Shown: piece after piece, positions 24,327 to 36,880 of the stretch
Layout: each line of letters starts with the position of its first letter
How positions within the stretch are numbered: the first letter of the stretch is position 1
Origin: Conchocele bisecta
Lineage: Eukaryota > Mollusca > Bivalvia > Lucinida > Thyasiridae
Assembly (NCBI GenBank): GCA_029237695.1
Contig: CM055271.1
Location: 79,433,488 to 79,497,487 of the forward strand
Direction of reading: 5' to 3'
DNA length: 64,000 bases
Position numbers and translations under genes: made by a program
Notes under the pieces: generated by a model
Databases searched by the model: none
Seen by the model: only the letters and a program-made list of their open reading frames with translations
What the model was told of the DNA's origin: nothing

Positions 24327-24518
24327 CAGTGAAACCTTGCTAAACCGGACACCAGCGAGGTTTCACTGTAAATCAGGCATTCGATTATTCCGAGCCATAG
24401 TTGTGTGCTATGTGATCACGGACAGGCATTATCACCTGAGATAAAATACCAAGAAACCCATCAAAATTATGATCACATACATTTCTTGTTGTCCGGTTGA
24501 GAGAGGTTCCACTCTACC
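24327..24518. mobile_element. Pogo-like MITE with hairpin head
   Basis: CAGTGAAACCTTGCTAAACC faces AGCGAGGTTTCACTG across a very short loop, followed by a ~150-bp body ending TTGTCCGGTTGAGAGAGGTT. The CAGTG...CACTG ends bounded by TA resemble pogo/Tigger-type Tc1-mariner termini. Related units are at 25681, 32031 and 33698. Confidence 0.6.
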
Positions 24519-25680
24519 AAGTTGTACGCAACAGCCTGCGTTAATCTCGGCAAGCTAATCAAAGCTGATGAACATCTAATCGCATCGCCAATTTTCAATC
24601 AAGCTGCAGCAATGCTCAGGCTCAGTCGATCAAGTTGCTTGATTTCAAGTGACGGTGTACTGTATATATACACATATATTGACAATATTGGTGCGGGCCA
24701 TGGCGGTGTACTGTAAGTGAGTCACACATTTCGTAGCATGTCTAGATTGTACCGTCAAACGTGTGAATAAAGGCCAAGATTGGTGCGGGCGACTGTACAT
24801 TATGACATATCTGTAAAAATGCCTTTGGTACAGCGTTTTCTTTATTTACAGTATCAGGCTAGTAGTACATACTGTGGTGATATAGTATACATGACATATA
24901 ACAGTAGACTTGAACTGTTCCTCTTCATCTTGTCGAGTATACACACCACCGCCTGTATTAATCTTGCCAGGATTATATAACAATGGAACTGACATATAAC
25001 AATGGAACTGTTCCTCTTCATCTTGCCGAGTACAGACACCACCGCCTTCGTTAATCTTTCCAGGGTTATCAACGTTTCTGAACATATATTCATACCGCCA
25101 ATTCACAATCAAGTTGCTTGTTTTCAATCACAATATATTTACACCTTCTATAAATCCATAATGCAAACGCCCATTCCATGTATTGCGTTTACATCCCAAT
25201 ATAATACATTAGACCCACGTTACGTTGCGCGATGTTGTTGATTGGAAAGTTCGTTTGATGTCATTAATTTCCACTACGTCGTCAACAACTGCACGCTATT
25301 GACCGGCAACGTCGCTGTTCCAGGAATTGCGACAAAATAACGTAAAACAAAATTAATCTTAATTTTAACACCATATTTGATCGTTTACATTTTTGAAACT
25401 ATCAGCAAATTCAGTGTAATTATAAGTAATAACACCATGGGCTGTAGCGTTTACTGGGGAGTACAATACATGTGATCTGTTTAAAGTTTGCGCAGAGTTA
25501 TAATGACCCCGAACACTTTAAACATACCAAATGTATTGTACACTCAGGTTACATTATCGCAGGCGGTTGTATAGCTTTCAGAGTGCGTATATGTGTAATG
25601 TTAGCAAACGACGCTCTCTGAGTTCGCAAGCGCAACACAACTGTGACAACGTGGTGTATTCACTGTCTGTATAAACAGTA

Positions 25681-25750
25681 CAGTGAAATCTCACAAAATC
25701 CGACACCCTGGGAGGTCCACAGGGTGTCCTGTTTAGCGAGGTTTCATTGT
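25681..25750. mobile_element. Pogo-like hairpin MITE
   Basis: CAGTGAAATCTCACAAAATC faces TAGCGAGGTTTCATTG with a nearly perfect centre CACCCTGGGAGGTCCACAGG. It is a second copy of the family. Confidence 0.65.
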
Positions 25751-25821
25751 CAATCAGGCATTTGATTATTCCGAGCCATATTTGTGTGCTATGCAATCAC
25801 GACAGGCATTATCACCTGAGA

Positions 25822-25936
<115 letters not shown>

Positions 25937-26386
25937 TGTGTTATAAAATAAATGGAGTGTTAAATGGAATGATTGCTATAACACGCCACACGAGTGCGCG
26001 TGAAGAATAAGCACGATGAGTGTCCACTGATTGTGTCTACACTAGATATGTGACAGTGACTGGATATGTGGAACTTATGATATTTGCGATCATTCCATCA
26101 ATGAAATACTTGTCATGCCTCTAGCAAGCAATACAAATCATTGTCAGATTACAGGAGTGTGCTACTTGATCAGAAGCTATACTGGTCACAAGTCCTATAA
26201 GCCCCATGTCTGCAGTCACAGTCATATAGGTGTTATCCTGTGCACGTTTCCTCGCGTACAGACCAACTATAAAGACTTGTAACTGCGCGCAAAAGTAGGC
26301 TACCGCTCATCATAGTCAATATTCAACCCGTGAAATTAGATATTTTTCCTCAGTATAATCGTCGCTACATTTAGGAGTTGTCAATC

Positions 26387-26813
26387 ATGTATTTCGTACT
26401 TCTGGGAATACTGGCGTGTGTCGCGAGTCACGTGATGGCCGCGCCGGGCGGGAATGCATTTTTCCAAGAGCCGCAGTGCTCGAAATTTAGTTTCGAGGAG
26501 AAAATCTTGGAAAAAGTCATTAGATTTGAAGTGACGATTGAAACAATAAAGGGACAGTTTGAGAATATGGAATCGAAACTTCGGCAGGAGCAAGCCGATC
26601 TCAGTCGCGACAAAGATGTCATACTGGAGGAGGTGCGTACTCTGAAGAATGACATTATCGGAGACTTTCAGGAAATGCACGGCAGCCTGGAGGGACAACA
26701 GTCGGCGGCCAACGCGCGGATTGACGAACTGATAACGAATACTGAGGCCCAGGTGACGAGGATGTCACGTGACGTGCACTCCTTTGTTAATAGGACGATA
26801 GCACAGATACCAG
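26387..26813 (+). CDS. Secreted coiled-coil C1q-domain protein, exon 1
   Basis: Exon 1 encodes 142 residues plus one base. Residues 1-16 form a signal peptide (MYFVLLGILACVASHVMA) ending before APGG, so the product is probably secreted. Residues ~25-140 are a long amphipathic helix (KILEKVIRFEVTIETIKGQF onward), as expected for a coiled coil that trimerises C1q heads. The donor AG|GTATGT at 26813/26814 is strong, and its phase matches exon 2 at 28957. The ATG at 26387 is chosen because the signal peptide starts there. Bivalve C1q-domain proteins act as recognition lectins in innate immunity; that role is known for the family and inferred here. Confidence 0.88.
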
Positions 26814-28956
26814 GTATGTACATACATGGGTATGTAGGATTTCACGGCAACATGCGTCTGATTGCAATACATGTATTGGACAATATGTAGTCTATTTAGG
26901 TCATGCTATTCTGTGCATCACGCTTGCAGTCTCATGGTACATGTAGCAACTTGCGTGTATCTAGACTATCGTCGATGAAGACACGACAGGGTTTGTCAGC
27001 ACATTTAAAACGGATAGTAGTTCGCTTGGTTTGTTCGCTTCATTATACAATGATTGTGAGTGAGCCATAGAATATGATCTGATATTCACTGGCAGAAACG
27101 TCATATTGACCGAGGCGAATTGTTTTATTATATGATAACAGTATTAAACATATTAAATGTAAATCATATTTAAATATAATTACTTTTTCATCAATAATAA
27201 AAAGGTAAATATTGTAAATTTAGTAAACGTTTTGCATGAAATTACGCCGATGTCCGAAGGTACAAAATCACATAGCGTGTCTCATATGTGTAGTTAAAAC
27301 ATTGCGTTTCACTGGCTGAATATGCAAAGCTGAGGTCATGTAGCTTTGAATTACTGACTGTTTTACACACCACGTCGACTGTTCGAACAATTCAACATTT
27401 ACGCTTTGGAAAAGTGAACGTGGATGTGTTTAACGTCCCATCAACAGCTATTATTATATGACTAAGTATTTCAGTCATTCTCATTCGCCCAATCACGACC
27501 ACGTGATTATATGCAAATTTAATGCAGACCTCTGAACGGTTTGTTTACACGAATAAGCACTCTCGGACCTCCTTAGAGCGCATGCGTAAATCTATCACAT
27601 TATTACAAAAATATTTTAAAATTTAACTTTCTTTTTTTTTTAAATAATTATTCAAAATTGTGTGAAACTAAAAAAAAGAGAACACATTTTTTTTAGGCCG
27701 GATATTTTGAAAAAAATATTGGCCAGAAATATAATAAAACAATTATTGTCTTTTGAGGAGGTGTACATGAGACTTACGGACCTGAGAAAAGTGAAGTTCA
27801 CCTCCGCCTTCGGCGTCGGTGAACATCACTTTTCTCAGGTCCGTAAATCTCATGTACACCTCCTCAAAAGACAATAATTGTATAAGGTTATATAGAGACG
27901 GGTTACGCATTTGGAAAGTTGTACCAAAATACCGCGATATCATCGGCGGAATCCGGATGAATGTGCTTAACTTGATTATCGCAAATCCTGGTATACAGCG
28001 AGTTCTGGCTGTGACTGGAGAAATGGGGCTTATGTGATTTATGACCAGTGTAACACAGGCCTGTTGCATGTTAGCAGTCTATATTGCTTGCTAGATGCAT
28101 GACGGAGGTTTCATTGGTGGAATGGCGAACAGTGCAGATCCTGATCAGACTGTGCGGATGCACAGGCTGATCTGGATGTATACTGGTCACAAAACCAATA
28201 AGCCCCATTTGTGGTCGTATACCGGTGCTAGGGACCAATGCACGTATTTACTGCACGCGAACAAGCGCTGACGTGTCTGCGTTACGTCATGACACTGACG
28301 TCATATTGTCGACGTTCGACTAATGGAACGTCAGCAGTTTTAGTTGCAACCCGGATGTGCGTATCTTCAGTCAATGTATCGTTACTTATTTTTATTTCAT
28401 ATATGCAGATCCTGTGCGTATCTTCGGTCAATGTATCATAGTTAATTTTTATTTTATATAAGACTGATGACGCCTTATAGTTAACGATTAAAATTATGCA
28501 GAATTATTGATAATTATTGATTGTTAGAAGCATGACGGGGATTGCATTGGTGGAATAGTGAACAGTGCAGATCATGATCAGACTGTGTGGATGTCGACGT
28601 TCGACTAATGAAACGTGAACAGTTTTAGTTGTATCAAGTCCAGGCAGGATAAGGCAGTTTGATATCAGGATGCGTGTATTAGGTCAATGTATAAATAGCT
28701 ATGTTTAGTGAAAAGAATTATTTCATATAGAACAGTGAATGATTAAAATTATGAATTAATATTTTACATTATCACAGCCATTATTTTGGTTAGAAATTTT
28801 TTATATTTCATTAATTAAAAAATAATTTATGCCTAAATTAAAATTTCTCCCTCAAAGTACACTTACCGAGATAAGTGTGCTTAGATATTTTGGTGAAATC
28901 GGCTACAGCGCAATGTGTTTCACGTGTCATGTTCACTTCCCTTTCTGTCCGTGTAG
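26814..28956 (+). other. Intron of the C1q-domain gene
   Basis: A 2,143-bp intron with GTATGT donor and CTTTCTGTCCGTGTAG acceptor. It holds a long hairpin at 27740-27880, part of MITE family B near 27223-27290, and the start of the C1q-locus duplication (28655). No coding segment was recognised. Confidence 0.8.
27740..27880. repeat. Long near-perfect hairpin in C1q intron
   Basis: Two ~63-bp arms, CAATTATTGTCTTTTGAGGA... and ...TCCTCAAAAGACAATAATTG, differ at only a couple of positions. They are separated by ~15 bp that is itself partly self-complementary (GCCTTCGGCG). It is probably a foldback MITE; an RNA stem is also possible. Confidence 0.85.
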
Positions 28957-29405
28957 ATGAGGCGACATCTCCGGCCGTGGCGTTCAGCGCCAGGATGCTG
29001 TCGGACAATGCACCAGTGATGGGCGACACACTCGTGTTTGCAGAGTCCGACCTGAACCTCGGCGACGGGTACGACGTCGGCACGGGCCGCTTCACCGTCC
29101 CAGTGTCCGGCGTCTACTTGTTCGGCATACAAATGTGTCTACAGCCCAATAAATATAAGGTAGTTCAGCTTGTGACGGACGATGGGGCGACGTTGCACAC
29201 TGCGTTGATATCAATGGGACAACTTGCGACTGGAGTAGCGTGCATGGCAGAGACAGCTGTTGTCTCCCTGATCAAGGGTGACGTCATTTCCGTCAAATGT
29301 AGCAACACAGGCAACGGCGGTAACATGCTCCAGTCAGCTAACGCTTATAATAATATTTTCAGCGGTGCCTTGATTCAGAAGTTGGACGTGAATTTCTTAC
29401 CATAA
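28957..29405 (+). CDS. Secreted coiled-coil C1q-domain protein, exon 2 (C1q head)
   Basis: Exon 2 encodes 148 residues after completing the split codon (Asp) and ends with TAA at 29403-29405. It is a full C1q domain. PAVAFSARM at the start matches the first strand; GRFTVPVSGVYLFGIQM is the family's central signature (F.VP..G.Y.F); AETAVVSLIKGDVISVKC and YNNIFSGALIQKL are the last strands (FSG.L). Joined with exon 1 the protein is about 291 residues: signal peptide, coiled coil, C1q. The globular heads form trimers that bind ligands outside the cell. The copy at 22437-22759 lacks the middle of this exon. Confidence 0.9.
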
Positions 29406-29510
29406 TCACGGTGTCTCATTATTCTTATTATATACGTACTTTCGTTTCCCATTGAATACAACACATGGAACATACATGTATATATGGAACGCAAGCCGTC
29501 AATATTATAA

Positions 29511-29621
29511 GTTATTGTGATTCTACACAGGCTATATGGTGTAATATTGCCCGTCTGGAGGTATGTTCACCCGAGGCGATAGCAATATTACACCATATAG
29601 CCTGTGTAGAATCACAATAAC
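29511..29621. repeat. Perfect 40-bp-arm hairpin
   Basis: Arms at 29511-29550 (GTTATTGTGATTCTACACAG...) and 29582-29621 are exact reverse complements, with a 31-base loop. It is part of an insert absent from copy 1 of the C1q locus, so it arrived after the duplication or was lost from the other copy. Confidence 0.9.
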
Positions 29622-29625
29622 GTAT

Positions 29626-30323
29626 TTGTCATACCGCAGATCCTGTATTTGGCCGTATAAACATATCTCTTCTTTTGATCTTTGCGTTTTTTCAGGAAGA
29701 AAAATAATCCGAGATTCGATTTTCTACCGTCAGTCTTAATATAAAGGCGTAAATGAACATTTTTCTTTTTTATTAAACGAAAACAAACTAAATATGGAGT
29801 AAGAAATCCATCGAAAACGACTTTATGACAGTTTTTTTATATCGTGTAATTTAATTTATATTCCACTGCTCTATCGAACTGCTCTCCCTTTGGCGCCTAT
29901 AGAATAATGCGACTGGTTCCCAAACATTCGCTGTCATTGCTACGCCGCGGTTTCGTGCGTGGAACCCATAGTTTGTGACCTAAATATAGCCGTGTCACGA
30001 AGGCAAGCGTGTTGAGATTTGAAAAGCAATTTTCGTTATTTTGGAATAACAATATAAGAATATTTATGGAAAAATAAACAATAAAGACTGGTTTTGAGTG
30101 TACAATTTGTTACTTGTATTGATAAATTCGGGGTTTTATTGTGTTTAGTGAGGAATACAATTCGCAATCGGTAGACGCTTGCAAAATGCGTCTTCATTGG
30201 ACGCGAGGCGCCGGAGGGGAATCGGAATTCCTGTATGTCCGTCGGCCTTGGCAGGTCATATAATATATATGACCAGGCAAGCTAGCCAATCAAAAGCCGA
30301 GAAACTTATCTGCGGTATGACAA
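29626..30323. mobile_element. Non-autonomous DNA element with 16-bp terminal inverted repeats
   Basis: TTGTCATACCGCAGAT at 29626-29641 and its exact complement ATCTGCGGTATGACAA at 30308-30323 bound ~700 bp that copy 1 of the C1q locus lacks. No transposase frame is present. It sits directly beside the perfect hairpin, so the two may be one composite insertion. Confidence 0.6.
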
Positions 30324-30631
30324 TGTTCCATATTGATGTATCGTGAGTTCATATTGATCTGTGCCGGAACATACGTTCCACCACCTTGTAAAATAATTCC
30401 TTCTCAGTCATCACTTATTTGTATACTTCTTTTAAAGTTATATGTTTTCGAAGTGTTTATAAATTGTGAGTGATTTACGTACATAATACAAAGGTTACTT
30501 AATTAGTAAGTTGATATATGCCACTCGTACCTCCTAAAGTCGCGCAATATCGCACGCTACGGAACTCGTGCATATATTCACATGGAAAATAAATAACATA
30601 TACCGTGTCACGAGAACCTGCTGATAACGCC

Positions 30632-30856
30632 ACCTGGGGCCCATTTCACTAAACAAGTTCGTAAGTGCTGACTTTGCCTGTAGAAGAACATTTACACTGA
30701 CGGCCGATGCTGGAAACTCGTGTTGATATGTTCACTTGTACTGATGTGCGTCTGTACGTGCAAAATGGTAACGTTAATTAACCACGTAACCGTATTAGTA
30801 TAAATATTCGTATGAACATTTTTATCGCAAGAAGTTTAGTGAAACGAGCCCCTGGT
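30632..30856. mobile_element. MITE-like element, family C, second copy
   Basis: Counterpart of 23020-23254 in the duplicated C1q locus, with ACCTGGGGCCCATTTCACTA at the left and AGTTTAGTGAAACGAGCCCC at the right. Confidence 0.7.
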
Positions 30857-31026
30857 TGTCATCCCTTAAATGCTTGTACTTTAGTTGAGCGCGAGCTACA
30901 CAAATACAGACCGTGTCACGGTTAAACCAACGAACACATTGTTTCCTAATTACAAAAACAAACACGGTGTCAACACGGTCTGCATGTATAAGCGATAGGC
31001 AATCGTTTCAATCATTGTATTCTGCA

Positions 31027-31062
31027 TCCGCCCCCGCCCCCGCCCCCGCCCCCCCCCCAAGT
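31027..31062. repeat. C-rich tract (potential G-quadruplex on minus strand)
   Basis: Repeated CCGCCCC units followed by a run of C give several closely spaced G-runs on the minus strand. It is immediately followed by GTTGCGGGCAGTAACTCTGA, an end of the element seen at 20449. Confidence 0.8.
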
Positions 31063-32030
31063 TGCGGGCAGTAACTCTGAGAAAATCCCGTACACTACAC
31101 TTCATACTTCAGCACCATAGGAATTCGGCCAGTTTCGGCTTTAATCGGTATAACTATATATATGAACAAGGCTTATAACTCCGGTCGGCCATGACCTCGT
31201 ATTACAACAAATCCCGCTATGTTATTAACGCTAATGTAAATATTTTGGCGGATTGTGCACATGTTCATTTGATAATTATTATCCTGCTGAAATAGCATAA
31301 TTGGAACATAATTATGCATAGAATATCGAATTACAATTGGTTTTCCTATGTCGGACAAGACTTTCCATCATTATAAATGAAATAATGTGTTTAACGCGCT
31401 AACCTCGATATTGTAGTGGCAATTTCATAATTATGTTCATTTGCGAATTATCGTTGTCCTGCAGAAATACATATACTACATAGAACATGACAATATTATT
31501 ATGTTATTTTCTTGCAATACCAGCTTGTGTCCGACCAGACGTTGCATCCCTTATAATAAATACCAAAGCAAATGGAGTTCTTTAATGTCAAGGGAAGTAA
31601 TCATTTTAATGTATACAGTAGTACCAGCGCCGTTCAATTATAGCAGTACCGACGAAAGCCGAAACACGCCGAATGCCTGTGTTCAGCACATACCAATATA
31701 TATCTGCTATGAACATTAGTGCTGCTCACAGCTAGAGCGTAAAATCAAAATAGGCGCTGGATTCCTGACGAATTCCCATTCTGCTACATGCAGAAGATAC
31801 AGTAAATAACTGCATAAACAAATTTTCGTCTAGTAAACGGCGCAAGAGATGCGTTTATGCGATGCTTGTAAGTATATGTAGAGCTGAGTGGCATCTCGTT
31901 AAGAAACCGGTATGTTCCACCGGTGCGGAGTGCAGCACCTGTGACAAGTGACACACAGTTAGTACCAGTAGACATGCCAACCACGGGCATGTAGTTGTAA
32001 ACGGTGCAACCACATCCGATAAATATACTA

Positions 32031-32250
32031 CAGTGAAACCTCGCTAAACCAGACATTCTGGGAGGTCCACAGGTTGTCCGATTTAGCGAGGTTTCAATGC
32101 AAATCGGGCATTAGATTATTCCGAGCCATAGTTGTGCACTATGTGATCACGGACAGGCATTATCACCTAAGATAAATGTCCAAGAAACCCATCAAAATTA
32201 TGATCACATACATTTCTTGTAGTCCGCTTTAGAGGTTCCACTCTACCAAG
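32031..32250. mobile_element. Pogo-like MITE with hairpin head
   Basis: CAGTGAAACCTCGCTAAACC faces TTTAGCGAGGTTTCAATG; the body continues to GTCCGCTTTAGAGGTTCC. Counterpart of 24327-24518 in the duplicated locus. Confidence 0.6.
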
Positions 32251-32398
32251 CTTCGTAGTAAGAAACAGCGTGCGTTAATCTCGTCAAGATAATCAAAGCT
32301 TATGAACATCTAATCGCATTGCGAATTTGCAATCAAGCTGCAGCAATGCTCAGGCTCAGTCGATCAAGTTGCTTGATTTCCAGCACAATATTCAAGTA

Positions 32399-32580
32399 CT
32401 TTGGAATAAAGAAATTGGCATATATTGACAAGATTGGTGCGGGCGATGACGGTTTACTGTAAGTGAGCCACACATATATTGACAAGATTGATGCAGTCGA
32501 TGACGGTGTACTGTAAGTGAGCCACACATATATTGACAAAATTGGTGCGGGCGATGACGGTGTACTGTAAGTGAGTCACA
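32399..32580. repeat. Three ~60-bp direct repeats
   Basis: GTGAGCCACACATATATTGACAAGATT-type units repeat at roughly 60-bp spacing between about 32415 and 32575. Copy 1 of the locus has one or two units near 24670-24740. Confidence 0.65.
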
Positions 32581-33697
32581 CATTTCGTAACAAGTCCAGA
32601 TTGTACCGTCAAACCTGTGAATAAAGGCCAGCCATTTGAAGAGAAAAATATGGCCTTTGTTCACAGGCGGTATTTGTTCACAGGTTAATTTATGTAGAAA
32701 TTTAGAAATTGTAAAACAAAAGCGTGGCTGCTATAGACAGGTAATTGCTATTCGGAGGTGGACTTTATCACAGGTGCGACTGTACATTATGGCATATCTG
32801 TGAAAATGCCTTTGGAACAGCGTTTTCTTTATTTAAAGTATGAGGCTAGTAGTACATACTGTGGTGATAAAGTATACATGACATATAACAGTAGACTTGA
32901 ACTGTTCCTCTTCATCTTGTCGAGTATACACACCACCGCCTGTATTAATCTTGCCAGGATTATCAACGTTTCTGAACATATATTCACACCGCCAATTCAC
33001 AATCTAGCTGCTTGTTTTCAATCACAATATATTTACACCTTCTATAAATCCATAATACAAACGCCCATTCGACGTATTGCGTTTACATCCCAATATAATA
33101 CATTAGACACACGTCAGGTTGCGCGTTGTCGTTGATTGTTTGAAGGTCGTTTGACGTCATTAATTTCCACTAGGTTGTCAATAACAGCACGTTATTGACC
33201 GACAACGTCGCTTTTCCAGGAATTGCGACAACATGACGTAAAACAAGAGTAATCTTAATTTTAACACTACATTTGGTTATTTTTCATTTTTGAATATATC
33301 AGCAAATTCAGTGTAAATGTAAGTAATAACACCATGGGCTGTAGCGTTTACTGGAGTGTACAATACATGGGCTGAGCGTACTGATGTTTACATACATGGG
33401 CTGTAGCGTTTACTGGAGTGATACAATGCTAGTACGAGTGTTTACATCAATGGGTGTAGTTTACGAGGTTTAATCAATGTAGCTGAGGGTGCGTTTACTG
33501 GAGTGTACAATACATGCGGTCTGTTTAAAGTCCGAACACTTTAAACAGACAATTGTACACCCCGGCAAGATTATCGCAGGCGGTTGTGTAGTCCTCAAAG
33601 TGTGTATATTTGTAACGGTAGCAAACGACGCTTGCCGAGTTCGCAAACGCAAAACAACTGTCACAACGTGGTGTATTCACTGTCTGTATAAACTGTA

Positions 33698-33830
33698 CAG
33701 TGAAACCTCGCAAAAACCCGACACCCTGGGAGGTCCCCAGGGTGTCCCCAGGGTGTCCGGTTTAGCAAGGTTTCACGGTCAATTACCTACTGGGGTGTCC
33801 GGTTTAGCGAGGTGTCACTGCAAATCAGGC
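33698..33830. mobile_element. Pogo-like hairpin MITE with internal duplication
   Basis: CAGTGAAACCTCGCAAAAAC faces TAGCAAGGTTTCACGG, then a second half-hairpin (GGGGTGTCCGGTTTAGCGAG) follows, so the right arm is present twice. Confidence 0.6.
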
Positions 33831-34123
33831 ATTTGATAATTCCGAGCCAGATGTGTGTGCTATGCGATCATGACAGGCATTATCACCGGAGACAAAATAC
33901 TAAGAAACCCATACAAATTATGATGATATACAGTTCTTGTTGTCCGGTTTAGAGAGGTTCCACTGTATATATTCAAGGACTACACTGGTCGGCTTACGGC
34001 CTACATAAGGTTCCAGCGGAGGATAATTCCAACAGATCATACTGGCTGCAGGATATATCATATTACCTCACCTGTAAGAATCTCGACCGCTCCTGTCATA
34101 GAGAGAGAGAGACAGAGAGAGAC

Positions 34124-34155
<32 letters not shown>

Positions 34156-34318
34156 TAGTCAGTTATGCGTTTGCCTCTGGGATTATCAAATGTCTAGTTA
34201 GTCGTTTACTGTGTTATAAAATAAATGGAGCTAGCGCTCAAAATGATTTTAATTTACTGGGCCCCGGGACAATGCAGTGCGATAGACAATATATTGCTAT
34301 AACACGTCACACGAGTTG

Positions 34319-35567
34319 GATGCATTTTATATTTTCTAAACTCTATGCTTTTATTTCTTTACAACAATGGGCGGTTGGTTTGGAGGATGAGAAGGGTACA
34401 TTTAACGATGGGTTTAATCCTTGACGGAATCACGATATCCCTGGTTTGACCCTCGTGTACATTTTTGACGTGACAGTTAAATCTGGTTATACCCAATACA
34501 TGTATAAAAGCAATACTATTAGTACTAATACTATCTCACTCACTTCAACGGCGACATTGGACTGAGCAGGTCGTGTGTTTTTACCGGCCGGTAATTAGCT
34601 CAAGGCTACCGGCGGCGGCCATCTTAACTGTTGGAAATTAACTGAAATTTCCCATTGTGTTTATACTTATTCAATTCTGATTTTCTGATAGTATCACGTT
34701 TGGGTAGTGGGGCTAAATGACTGTGGTGTGGTGAGAACCTGACACCAGATGAGGTTATTCTAATTTCAGGTCCCAATGTATGTTTTTTTCCTGTAAATTT
34801 TCAGTTCTGATGTTGGGATTTCACAGATTCCGACGTCACACATTACATCACGTCGGAAAATGTCTCTCCGACGTGATGTAATTTGTGAAATCAGTAGATT
34901 TTCTTTTTTAATTTCCGAACAAAAAGGACGGATGTTGATGATATACATGTATAGCGCACGATCGGACGATGACTTATAAGTTGTGTGGGTGCTCTATATT
35001 TATAGCATTCACAAATAATCGACTACCGTTGTTTCTTCCAATCACATGCATTGTTTTTATTTACATTGACGGTACCGTAATTGATTCTCATCAAAACGAC
35101 AGAATTATGAGACTAAAGAAAACTCTACAATGCAGGGCAATCCGTTCCGCATTTCCTGCGCTATATCTGATACAAAATCCGTCACTCCGTTATAAAGATA
35201 ATAATGGAGACCTACTGTAAACACAGCTAACGTGCTGTTTTCCGATCTCAAACCTACTCTTCGCCTATATTATTATATACGTACTTTCGTTTCCCAACTG
35301 AAACACAATGGAACGCAAACCGTCAATATATTTTCATATTGACGCCTCGAGCGTTCATATTGGCAACTGCCCGAAATACGTTTCACCTCGTAAAATAGTT
35401 CCCGCTAATCATAACTAAATTGACTACTTTATTTACAGTCTGGAGGCTCGGTTCCGAAACGGTAGGAATTCCTCGGCAAGCCTCGGAATTCCTACGCGTT
35501 TTCTAACCTTGCCTGATAAACTTGATATCAAAAGACACTAGCCTGGTATTCTCTATTTAACAGTCTC
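34319..35567. other. Intergenic, small foldbacks only
   Basis: It holds a hairpin at 34817-34892 (arms around ATTACATCACGTCGGA / TCCGACGTGATGTAAT) and a relative of the 4980 foldback at about 35445-35530. The ORF at 34969-35220 has no recognisable domain. Confidence 0.5.
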
Positions 35568-35819
35568 AGCTGGGTCGCGTTTCACTAAGCTTCGTACGAC
35601 TAAAATGTTCGTAACTGAAACATTATGATAAGTCTGTAAATTTCACATTAACAATATTTTCTTGTGAACAATTATTGGATTTACATTTATTGAGCATAGG
35701 CTGTGTATGCAGCCTATGCTCAATAAATGTAAATCCATCAATTGCAATTTCCAGACGATCCTAAATATGCACTTACGAACATTTTAGTCGTACAAAGTTT
35801 AGTGAAACGGGCCCCTGGT
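35568..35819. mobile_element. Family C element with nested perfect 27-bp hairpin
   Basis: The outer ends GCGTTTCACTAAGCTTCGTA and TACAAAGTTTAGTGAAACGG face each other, with further pairing ACTAAAATGTTCGTAA / TTACGAACATTTTAGT. Inside, arms at 35677-35703 and 35710-35736 are exact complements across six bases. Confidence 0.75.
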
Positions 35820-36592
35820 GTCTGATATAACCAATATGTGGATTTTCGCTTAATACACGGTAAATGGCATCTATATTAATAAATCATTCGCAACTTTTAT
35901 TTTATCACATTTCAAACAAAAAGCGTTACATTCAAGTTCAAGTACAAGCTATCAGAAACTGCGATAAGCTTTGGCTTGTCATAATTTGGCATTTTCGCTA
36001 TACATTTACAATAAAAGAAAAACTGTTATATTTGTGTTGTGAAATAGCAATACTATACCAAATTTAGAAAACAATTCACATTTATATACGCTAGTGTAAT
36101 TAATTTAAATTTCAGCCAGTAGTTGACAAACATCTAACGATGAATTACAAAACGGGACAGCAGTACACTCTCGTTTTTACCGTATATGGTGAAATTTCGT
36201 CAATAACGTCGTAATAATATAACTATTACTATAATTATCTTAGACAAACCTTCTGAATCGCGAAAAAGTCGCCGTCACTACGTCCCGCCTCCAGAAATTA
36301 ATTCCCGCATCTCTTTGCCATATTTGAAACTCGGTTGATTCACTTTGCTTTTATGAAGAACCAATAGTGAAATATGAGAGCATGCTTATTTAACCACGAG
36401 AGCTGATTATCTTGAAGCAATGAATATCTGAGACCCAGCTCCTTTAAAGGTGTGTTTTTGTTCTCAAAAATATGAAAATTACCTGCAAAAAGTGCAGATC
36501 CTGATGAGACGGCTCGTCACGTGCCGGCTCATCTGGATCTACACTGTTTGCCTATACCACTATACAGGCATGTGGTGTTGAAAGGGTTAATT

Positions 36593-36880
36593 AAAGGTAC
36601 ATGCTCACTCAGTAGGTTCTAATATAAGGAGACATACAGTAGCGCTTTTCTACTCCTTACCTATTTGTATATACTAATATCGTATACATATCGTAATCGT
36701 ATAGTATTGGTATATTTAATGAGCATAGCTTATGATCATATAATATTGGTATGTTTGTACCATATCATCGTATAGTACAGTTTGTTTACATTATACAAAT
36801 TGTATACATTATACTATACGAATATTATACAAACATACGATATCCGTTCGTATATACGATATATCCGTACGGATACGGTA
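36593..36880. repeat. MITE A end fragment plus AT-rich TATCGTATA palindromic sequence
   Basis: TTAAAGGTACATGCTCACTC at 36594 is the left end of MITE A, cut off after ~28 bp. From about 36645 a different repeat begins (ACAGTAGCGCTTTTCTA) and continues as AT-rich ATACGATAT-like palindromes. The same repeat is found inverted at about 63410-63717. Confidence 0.6.

Larger units (their letters stand above)
28655..34318. repeat. C1q-locus duplication, copy 2
   Basis: Matches 22113-25995 in the same direction. Extra material relative to copy 1 includes 29505-30325 (hairpin plus short-ended element) and a C-rich tract at 31027-31062. Exon 1 of the gene lies between the two copies and is not duplicated. 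Confidence 0.85.

Noticed and set aside
34969..35220. 83-codon plus-strand frame
   Set aside because: Hydrophobic start and basic end, but no homology that I recognise, no splice context and a repeat-rich neighbourhood.
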